A DNA stretch of 35,575 bases, from the NCBI GenBank assembly GCA_027596075.1, contig JADGJC010000380.1, positions 1 through 35,575 on the forward strand. The letters are read 5' to 3'. Under the pieces are notes generated by a model. It was given only the letters and a program-made list of their open reading frames with translations, ran no database searches and had not been told where the DNA came from. The position numbers and the translations under genes are program-made. Of this stretch, positions 1 through 8,757 are shown piece by piece; the stretch's first letter is position 1, and each line of letters opens with the position of its first letter. Source of the stretch: Rhizophlyctis rosea. Taxonomy: Eukaryota; Chytridiomycota; Chytridiomycetes; Rhizophlyctidales; Rhizophlyctidaceae.

Positions 1-2772
1 AGGGAAGAATCGGTAATCAGAAAGCCTTCCTTGCACAAGTCAACAACATAACAAAGCATACCTGAAAAGCCGCCCCAACCCACCCATACACCACCCCCCA
101 GCCCCACCCCCCCTCTACATCGGCCCGCGGGGGGGCGCCTCCCCCGCGTCGGTCAATTGCATTGAACATGTAATGTTATTAGTTGATTGAGTGGTGCGAA
201 ACGGTGCAGGGACTGACTGGCTTAACATGTCAAACTCCATTATAGATAGAATTGAGAAGGTCTCGATGCACTGGTTGAAGTGGTTGTGATATTATGAATA
301 GATGGCATGAATCTTTCTGATGGACTCGGATGGGTAACGAATGAGAAGCGGAGCTGAGCGGCGAGAGGACTGAATACATGGCAGGATGCTGGGAACCATT
401 GCGAATTGGAAATTCGGAAAACCACGCGAGTCGGTTTGCCGTCCCTGCATGCATAGCTCGCATGATGCATGAAAAGGGGGTAATCGGTTGACTGGAGGAT
501 TGATTTCGTTGCATTTTCGCCTGATGTCATTTCGCCTGCTTTGGCATGATGAGCTTCAGCAAAGCAATGAAGGGCAAAACCTTCGTCCTTGTTCTTATAT
601 GAAATCCTTGCCGACTTCGCCCTTCATTCGATCAAAAGCAGAGTACAAACCGTTGCCGAGGACAAGGGAAAAGAGTTTCAAATAAGGTTTTGCGGTCAAT
701 GCAATGGTTGGGACGCGTTCGCCGTTTCCTGGTGTAGCGGCACAGTCACGACCCACCTGGCATCTCCTTTATTTCGCGTTATCTCTGCCCTCCCAATCTT
801 CCCCCACTCGCTAGCATGGAACGTAGACGCTCTCACCTTACGTCGATAGGTTTTGGGCATGAAACCTGAGGATGCAGTGATAGCATGGGTGGTAGGTTAG
901 AGTTTGTGGGTTGTGAAACCGCGATACGGCAGGTGGAGGAATGAGTCCAATCTTGGGGTGGATGAGGTTTGCTTATGGAACGGATTCACGATCGAAACCT
1001 TATGAGCAAGTCAATGTTTCTTGATACGCGTCTTTTGTGGTTTGTTTATGGTGATCCTTTGTTGCTTGGTGGGTTGCGCGTCAGCCATTGACACCTCCAT
1101 CGTTCAATCGACGAAAGGGTCTGGGCTTGAAGAGCCCGACTAGCGTCATTTCAGCAGATTTGAAGGCATGTCGGTATCCAATCTATCAATGTTCTACATT
1201 CTCAACCGAAAACTTTGTATAACGGAACATCTCAACTTACAACTTTGATGCTGACTGCCAGACTCCCATGCAGTCCCTGAGTCCTAACACAATTGGACCC
1301 TGACACGCGATGTGATTTCCCTGACCTGCCCTGATCCCCAAAAGCTCGCCATCGGCTCAGAATGTTGACCAATCTGTCTCCCACTCCGAAATTGCGCAAC
1401 CTTTCAGGGAACAGGATAAGCGATAAGACGGAGGCAAATGTTCTGGTTGGTCATTGATAGAACAAGAAGATGGAATTTGTGTAAGCCCAGGTGCCAGAGG
1501 TGGGACAAAAGCTCAATCCGGCAATGGAGTATACCTCATTTTGGAAGTTCGTCGACCATGGGAGGCGCGGAGGGTATTGTGTGTGGCGGACTTTTGTGAA
1601 GCAGATTGGATCGCGTCCGTCCTATTTTTAGATCAGACATGAGATGGAAATTGCCCCGTGGGCCAACACCCCAGAGAAACCCAAAATATTGCCGACTTGT
1701 TACCGAGAAATGGGTGAGTTCACGCCCCCCAATAATGCAATTGCTTGCCGCACCGACCCAGTCAAACCGAGTGTCTGGATCAGCTTGGAGTGCCCGTTCC
1801 GTTTTCCCATGCACACACTTTCGCAGCCATGACAGTGCCACAAGCCTCTTTCTTTCTGTGGCCCAGTTGGTATGTTTACTCCCAAAATAGGTTCTTTCTG
1901 CACTGTCCACGCTGCTTCCATTCATGAGCTTGATACGCTTGCAAATTCAATACACGGAAGCTCGCCCCGCATTGAAATCCCGATTCCCTACATAAGTACG
2001 ACCTAGTGGCCATCTCGTCCCTCCTTCGTGTTACAGCAAAGTGGGCAACCGAGTGCAATTTTTTTCTTGTTTCGCCAACCCCCTTCCGCCCGCCCGCCCG
2101 CCCCTTCACACCTCTCCCCTCCCTCCCTCCTATCCCCCTTCCCAACCTCCGCCCATCGGCCCCCGTCTTTTGCCCCACTCTAATGTAAGTTGGGTTTGTC
2201 CTCCCGTTTCAAAGCACCCCAACTTTCGCACACCACCGCACGGCATTGTCCGCTCGCGTGTCTGAAAGCGAACTCTGTAAGCAAACTCGCTCACCCAAAA
2301 TTTCTTTTGCCCTGGGCCTGCAGCAGTCCCATCGTTGTCTCATCCTTTCCCACGGTAGCAACTGTTGCCACCCAATCGAAAGGTAAAGCCCAACTTGATT
2401 TGTTGTCAATGCCAAGTCTCCCCTCTTTTCCCAGCCCGGGAAAATTAGCACTGACAGGCCCAAAACCGTTTATATTCTCTCGTGCCTCTGTTTTGACCTC
2501 CCTTCTTCTTCTTCTTCTCCACCTTTTTGCGTTCTCTCTCACCCGACTTTTGTACCAACCTCCAAACGTTTTGCTTGGATGGTCAAAAGGAGCATAACCT
2601 GGGACGATTAGTTCAAAATTCCCGCGAGAATCCTGTCGTTACACGCACATATTCCTCACACGACTTCATCGCTATAACTTATACACATCCAGAAAGACAA
2701 CCCTCTTACAGACGGTTTTCTTAAGGAATTTACACAATCATCTCTATCTCTTGCTGAACATTCGACGCAGCC
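1..2772. other. Long intergenic and promoter region, no supported gene
   Basis: Open frames here are short, lack family motifs and overlap in several frames, so I call no gene. The left end holds a C-rich stretch with a GC-rich inverted repeat at 126-148. Positions 2080-2165 are almost pure pyrimidine on the + strand, and another CT-rich run lies at 2500-2525. Such CT-rich blocks are common upstream of strongly expressed fungal genes, and the next gene is the proton pump, so 2000-2772 is probably its promoter and 5' leader. That role is inferred. Confidence 0.6.
126..148. repeat. GC-rich inverted repeat (potential hairpin)
   Basis: The arms CGCGGGGG (126-133) and CCCCCGCG (141-148) are perfectly complementary over 8 bp, with a 7-nt spacer. 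The site lies in a C-rich tract. Its function is unknown; it could be a structural element or part of the end of a gene lying left of the window. Confidence 0.6.
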
Positions 2773-5700
2773 ATGACTGAGAAGGTTGAAGAAGGTGTGT
2801 ATCTCGTGTGCTCTTTTGACAGCTATTTTGAGTTGGAAGGGTTTCACAATGTTGGGGGGTGGGACGGTGGGATTGTGGAATGCCGGATGGTGTTGATTGT
2901 TGTGACGTTGGTGTTTGGTGGGATGATGTTGAATGTTGTGATGGTCTTCATTGTTGAACAATTCCCGGTCCTGACATTAATTAACATGGAATCTCGCATT
3001 TTTCAGTTGCGGTGAGCGACGCAAACAAGGTGACCCCTGCTGCCCAGCAGGTTGAAGCTAAGGTGGAAAAGAAAGATGACCACCACGACGAGGAGGCCCA
3101 CGTTGAAGTTACCGATGCCCTCGATGAGGAGTTGGAGAAGCTCCTCAAGACCGACCCCTCCAAGGGTCTTACTGATGCTGAAGTTCAGGAGCGTTTGACC
3201 ACGTTCGGCCGTAACGGTGAGTTTGACATGTTATTTAGGAGTATCGATACTGGAATTTTATGCTCAATATGCCCATCCGACGTCATCAGAAATCCCTGAA
3301 AAGAAGACCAACCCCTTCCTTAAGTTCCTCTCGTACTTCGGAGGTGCCATTGCCTTCTTGCTCGAAGTCGCCACCCTCGTGTCCGGTATCCTCCAAAACT
3401 GGATTGACTTCGGTATCTTGATTTTCGTGCTCATCGCCAACGCCTGCATTGGTTTCTTCGAAGAAGCCAAGGCTGAGTCCGCCCTCGACGCCCTTAAGGG
3501 TACCCTCGCTTTGAAGTGCCGTGCTTGGCGTAACGGCAAGCTCGTTGAAGTCGAGTCCGTCCTCCTCGTTCCCGGTGACATTATCGCTCTCCGTCTCGGC
3601 GACATCGTCCCCGCTGACTGCCGTCTTCTCGGTATCGGTGTTACTGGTGAAGAGACTGAGGGCAAGCTCCAGATCGACCAATCTGCTCTTACTGGTGAAT
3701 CCCTTCCCGTCCAAAAGGGCAAGGGTTCCATTGCCTACTCCTCCTCCGTCGTCAAGCAGGGTCAAATGTTGGGTGTCGTCACTAAGACCGGTATCAACAC
3801 CTACATCGGTCGTGCCGCCAACTTGATCTCCATCACCACCGACGCCGGTCACTTCCAGAAGGTCATCAACGCCATCGGTAACTTCCTTATCGTCATCACC
3901 GTCGTCATGGTCTTCATTATCTTGATGGTTGAGCTCTTCCACCGTCACCAACCCTTCAAGGTTGCGTTGAAGGCCGTCCTCATCTTGACCATTGCTGCCA
4001 TCCCCATCGGTCTCCCCACTGTCATGTCCGTCACCATGGCCGTCGGTGCTGGTCAACTCGCCAAGAAGCAGGTTATCGTCAAGCGTCTTACCGCCATTGA
4101 AGAACTTGCCTCCGTCTCCACCCTCTGCTCCGACAAGACCGGTACCCTTACCCTCAACGAACTCACCTTCGACGTTCCTTACCTCACCAACAAGGGTAAC
4201 ACCGGTGCTAACCCCGCGGGCACTGGCGACAAGTACACCGAGCAGGACCTTCTCCTTACCTCCTTCTTGGCCTCCGAGCCCGGAGCGCAAGATGCCATCG
4301 AGTTGGCTGTCCGTACCGCCTCCCAGGAACGTGTCGACATCCTCCGTGAGCGTGAAGTCCAGGATCACCACGTCCCCGGCTACAAGGTCAACGGTTTCAT
4401 CCCCTTCAACCCCACCTCCAAGTACACCGAAGCCACCGTCACCAACCTCACCACCGGCGAGAAGTTCCGTTGCATCAAGGGTGCCCCCCCAGTCATTGTT
4501 CGCATGGTTGGCGGTCACGCCGAAGCCACCGACGCCGTCAACGACTTCGCTCGCCGTGGTCTCCGTGCCTTGGGTGTTGCTAAGACCATTGACCCCGAGA
4601 TGACCAAGTTCGAGCTCATCGGTATGATCTCCCTCCTTGACCCTCCCCGTCCCGACTCCGCCGCTACCATCCGCGAGTGCCACCAACTCGGTGTCGACGT
4701 CAAGATGATCACCGGTGACCAGCTTATCATCGCCAAGGAAGTAGCCCACCGTCTCGGCATGAACCGTACCATCCTCGACGCCGGTCACCTTATCGACGAA
4801 GACATGGACGAAGAGGCCATCACCGACCGTGTCATCAAGGCCGACGGTTTCGCCCACGTCATTCCCGAACACAAGTACAAGGTCGTCGAGCTCATGCAAA
4901 ACCGTGGCAAGCTCATCGGTATGACTGGTGACGGTGTCAACGACGCCCCCGCTCTCAAGAAGGCCAACGTCGGTATTGCCGTCGAAGGTTGCACTGACGC
5001 CGCCCGTTCCGCCTCCGACATCGTCTTGCTCGCCGCCGGTTTGTCCACCATCGTCGACGGTATCAAGACCTCCCGTGCCATTTTCCAACGTATGAGGTCC
5101 TACGCTCTCTACCGTATCGCCTCCACCATCCACTTCTTGTTGTTCTTCTTCATCACCATTCTCGTCTGGGACTTCTCCCTTCCTGACCGTCTCATTCTTA
5201 TGATCGCCGTGTTGAACGATGCCGCCACCCTCGTCATTTCCGTCGACAACGCCCGCATCAACAAGCGTCCCGACAAGTGGCGTCTTGGTCAACTCTTGTC
5301 CTTGTCCTTCATCCTCGGTATCCTTCTCATGGTCATTTCCTTCGGTCACTTCTTCGTCGCCCGTCACATCGTTGGCAAGAACTACGAGGACGTTGACAGT
5401 GGAGAGGGTAAGGAGATTATCCAAACCATCATGTACTTGCAAATCTCCTCCTGCCCCCACTTCGTCATCTTCTCCACCCGTCTCGAGACCTGGTTCTTTA
5501 AGAACGTTCCCTCTTGGATCTTCATGGCTGCCATTATCGGTACCCAGATCATTGCTATGTTCATGGCCATCTTCGGTGTTCGTAAGTATCAAGCATGCTA
5601 TCTCTCCAACCATGGTTTACATGATAGTAACCAATCTCTTCCTCATCAACAGACGATCTCGAAGCTCACGCCATCGGAGCCGGCTGGGGTGTCGGTGTCA

Positions 5701-5990
5701 TGGCCTCCTCCCTCGTCTGGTTCATGGTCCTCGACGTCGTCAAGGTCATGACCATCCGATACTGGTCCTTCGAGTTCACCGCCATGGTCTGGCCCTTCGG
5801 CGGTCGTCGCGAGGAGCTTGCCAAGCGCCAAGCCAACCGCGCCCGTCTCGTCAAGATCCACGCCAACTTCAAGAAGGTCCGCAAGGTTGTCTTGATCTCC
5901 CAGGCCCTTGTTGCATGGAAGGCGGCCGTCAACGACAAGAAGAAGCCGGCTATCACTAACGCTACTAGCGAGACTACCATTGTTGCATAA
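2773..5990 (+). CDS. PMA1: Plasma membrane H+-ATPase (P-type, type IIIA)
   Basis: This pump uses ATP to export protons across the plasma membrane, building the membrane potential that drives nutrient uptake. Exons are 2773-2794, 3007-3216, 3290-5581 and 5653-5990. Introns are GT-AG and phases match, giving 953 residues (fungal PMA1 about 920). Landmarks are TGES at about residue 212, the phosphorylated Asp in CSDKTGTLT at residue 359, TGDGVND at about 623-629, KGAPP for nucleotide binding, and hydrophobic helices on both sides of the cytoplasmic loops. TGES is followed by LPV, as in plant-type pumps and some non-ascomycete fungal ones, not LAV as in yeast Pma1. The C-terminal tail has many Lys and Arg and lacks a plant-like YTV end. 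Very strong codon bias (C- or GT-ending codons) suggests high expression. The start is set by the short first exon MTEKVEE, which splices in frame to the acidic N-terminus. Confidence 0.96.
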
Positions 5991-7283
5991 ACGTGTTTAG
6001 TTTAGCGTAGTGTAGGGTAGTGTTGGTGATTGTATATGTTTGGGGGTGGGATGGAACGCTGATAGATTAGAGCCCTGCTCTTTCCTTTTTCCTGTTGGGA
6101 GGCCCTATCCTGCACATATCTCCGGGGCCTCGACGGGAGGGGGAAAGGGTGGGGAGCGTTTTTGGTGGGAAAATAGTATGTATGATGATCACATAACACA
6201 CGGGTTAATGGGTGTTCGGGAGGGCGGGTGTTGGGGGGAGGGAAGTTGTTAGGGATGTGTCTGTAGCTATTTCACTTGTTTATAGAGATTCTCGGGCAAA
6301 CATATCCTGCTTGTGGTTTGTGTTGGGGTGTCGCATTGTTTATGGGATTAGGTGTAATAGAGCAAAGCAAAAATGCATTTTTATCTTATACTTTTGGTCT
6401 TGTTTTCTTGCTTGGCCTTTGTTCTCGCATTCAGTGTGTTGGTGGGTTTCCGATGAATTTTTTCTTCGTTAGGCGGTTTGCTGTGCCATTCCCGTGCCAC
6501 CAATTTTGCTACGCCTCACTGCGGACCCGATGCACGATGACTTTGGAGGTGCTTCTATGATGAATTGCACTAAGAGAAATTTGATTGGGAACATGACTGA
6601 TTTACTTGCGTTCGACCTTTCACACATCGCCAATATTGACGCAAAGCATGACAGCGTGCAAGACTGAGGCGATTGCCTCTGTGGTAAGAGAACTCGCCTT
6701 CAAGATTTGGTGGTGGAGCCTCTGCGACATGCCTACAGCTTGTCGATGCCGTGTGTTCCATTCATAGAAAGCTATAAGTGATTACAGCGTGATCCTTGTT
6801 TCTATGGCTGTGTGTCATTTACTGAAGGGAGTCGCTCCAGCCGCCATGCGGCTGTTCTTCTTGCCTTTTCGGATGGAAAGACGCTGTTGTTCTTGCCTTT
6901 TCAAAGTTCAATTCGGGCTGCGGCGGGGAATGAGGAGGAACCCTCGCGTTTTCCTTGGCCAAACGCTGAAGTGATACAAACCTACCTCGATTTGAGGCTT
7001 TCAAGCCCTGGGCGAAGCCGGCTGCCTGCTAAATTGGAGCAGAAATCTTTAATTTTGGAGCATCGCCTCATGTGCTGGACAGACTTGGCGGTACTGATAC
7101 TAAAAACGATGTTTCTATATGGAAATTTCGGACGCTGGAGTACATAAGCTGGACCCTTCCCACCGCCTCGCTAATTGAATACACAACTTCATCAGCTTCA
7201 ATTTGAAAAGCGATTTCCATTCGACAACATCAATTACAATACAGTTATACCACTCCACCACATCCCCATACCCACTTAACATC
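5991..7283. other. Intergenic: pump 3' region and upstream region of next gene
   Basis: I see no gene. Open frames on both strands are short and featureless. The right half holds a bipartite motif at 6882-6912 that recurs upstream of the tyrosinase gene, plus an imperfect copy of its first half at 6851-6870. Confidence 0.6.
6882..6912 (+). promoter_or_regulatory. Bipartite motif, copy 1 (shared with 8331-8364)
   Basis: CGCTGTTGTTCTTG at 6882-6895 is followed after 7 nt by AAAGTTCAAT at 6903-6912. Both blocks recur exactly at 8331-8344 and 8355-8364 with a 10-nt spacer. This copy ends 372 nt before the ATG at 7284; the other ends 394 nt before the tyrosinase ATG. A regulatory role is inferred only from position; a small dispersed repeat is the alternative. 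Confidence 0.4.
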
Positions 7284-7934
7284 ATGAACGGAGCCACCAC
7301 AACACCCGCCCCCCAGCATCAAACCAAAGAAAAAGGCAAAGGCATCATGTCCAAAGTCGCATCCTACGTCCTCTTCGGAACCCAAACCGGCAGCCAATAC
7401 CAAGCCGACCTGAACTTCAACCGCACCTGGGCCGCAGCCTCCATCAAGAACGAAACCATGATCTACCAACAACCCAGCGGCGTCAAAACCTTCACCGTCC
7501 ACCTCGACACCCCAGGCTTTTACCCCTCCGACCGTCGTATCCCCCTCACCGGCGAAATCAAACTTGAACTCACCGAATCCATTCGGGAATTCTGTAATGT
7601 GTACGTCATGCTGCGTCGTATGACGGGTCCGCATGCGCAGCCGGAGGACATGCCGGAGACGATGGTGGTTGTATGGGAGAATCCGGAGAAGGTTAAGGCG
7701 GAGCAGTTATGTTTTCCGAAGGTGTTTGGTCAGCCCGGTGGGGCGAGCTTGAGGTTTGAGATTTTTGCGCCGGAGAATATGGATGTTGAGCGGTATTCGT
7801 ATTTGGTTAAGGTTGGGATTGGGAGGGTGTCGAAGAAGGGGTGTTATGTTTTGAGGAAGTTGGAGGTGGCGAGGGGGGGGGAGGGGGAGCCGTTGCCGGC
7901 TTATTCGGAGGATGCGGGGCAGTTGGTGTATTAG
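7284..7934 (+). CDS. Protein of unknown function, possibly arrestin-like
   Basis: This is a single-exon frame of 216 residues. I chose the ATG at 7284 because it follows an A/C-rich leader and begins a composition typical of a protein; the in-frame ATG at 7203 would add 27 low-complexity residues. I see no signal peptide or membrane segment. The middle, from about residue 65 on, alternates beta-type stretches (KTFTVHLDTPGFYPS, IPLTGEIKLELTES), and the C-terminus has LPAYSE, which resembles the PY-like tails of arrestin-related adaptors. That likeness is weak and I do not assign a family. Codon composition switches near 7590 from C-ending codons to G- and T-rich ones, while the frame stays open. 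It lies upstream of the tyrosinase in the same direction. Confidence 0.75.
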   Translation: MNGATTTPAPQHQTKEKGKGIMSKVASYVLFGTQTGSQYQADLNFNRTWAAASIKNETMIYQQPSGVKTFTVHLDTPGFYPSDRRIPLTGEIKLELTESIREFCNVYVMLRRMTGPHAQPEDMPETMVVVWENPEKVKAEQLCFPKVFGQPGGASLRFEIFAPENMDVERYSYLVKVGIGRVSKKGCYVLRKLEVARGGEGEPLPAYSEDAGQLVY

Positions 7935-8757
7935 AGCGGCAGAAGGGTAGCTGATTGTGAATAACTGTACCATTTGTTGTTGTATAAAGTGTATCCTCAT
8001 GTATATACGGTGTGTTAGGGCACAAGCTAACAAGTTCATTGTCCATTCCTTGATCATGATCTTTGGGATTCTCCTGTTCTCGTATGCGTGTGTTCATGGA
8101 TCGATTGATCCTTTCCATTCCAGACACTCAGACACAGGTCATGCCTGTTAGCAATTGAGAGTTCGCCGCGATGGAACTTCCTATCGAAAATACGGTACTT
8201 TCCTGAGAGTCCCAATCGTCTCACAGGCCAATGTGATGTTCACACGCGCTTTTGCGTAAGCCTCCTACGTCTATTCGACGATTATAGGATGTGTCAGTAT
8301 TTGCAAAGATCGTTACCCTCTACGGTGTTGCGCTGTTGTTCTTGTTCTTCGACTAAAGTTCAATCAAAGTTGCTTACCATCACAGCTTACGGTGGCGGTG
8401 CAAAATTTTGGCCCGGGCATCGACTTTGTACCACGACGAGAGCGGCGGAAGGACACGGTGCTGAGCCCAGGCGCGGTTATTGACCCGAAGGTCCCTGCTG
8501 CACGCTTGGGTTTGCCTAGTGGCTGTGGTAACGAAGTCGCTATGTGTTGCACAAGCGTACATACTCTTCGCCCGCTGTGAACCTGTGGCGTTCCAACATT
8601 TCTTCATATATTTCAGTTTCCCGGTCACCACTCAACCCAGAACAATTTACAAACCCACATACAAAGCTATATTCCTGCGTTTTCACCGAGCAACTCCGGG
8701 ACCTACAAAGTACACCGCAAAGCGTCGTCGGAACTCCGACGCACCCAACCACCCAAA
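7935..8757. other. Intergenic: probable tyrosinase promoter
   Basis: I see no gene. The region separates two co-directional genes and holds the second copy of the bipartite motif (8331-8364). Short open frames on both strands look like chance. Confidence 0.55.
8331..8364 (+). promoter_or_regulatory. Bipartite motif, copy 2 (upstream of tyrosinase)
   Basis: CGCTGTTGTTCTTG (8331-8344) and AAAGTTCAAT (8355-8364) match the pair at 6882-6912 exactly, apart from a spacer of 10 instead of 7 nt. It ends 394 nt before the tyrosinase start codon. Its role is inferred from position only. Confidence 0.4.

Noticed and set aside
1536..1925. 129-codon minus-strand frame
   Set aside because: Mixed composition, no motif, overlapped by several frames of similar length on the other strand.
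2190..2597. 135-codon plus-strand frame in the pump's upstream region
   Set aside because: Its Leu/Ser/Pro composition comes from the CT-rich promoter; no conserved feature.
3286..5613. 775-codon open frame on the minus strand across the H+-ATPase
   Set aside because: It is a shadow of the pump's extreme codon bias: the sense strand avoids codons whose complements are stops. The product is low-complexity (Gly, Asp, Val, Glu) and has no family motif.
5219..5959. 246-codon plus-strand frame overlapping the end of the H+-ATPase
   Set aside because: Ser/Pro/Arg-rich out-of-frame shadow; the pump frame and its splice sites fully explain the region.
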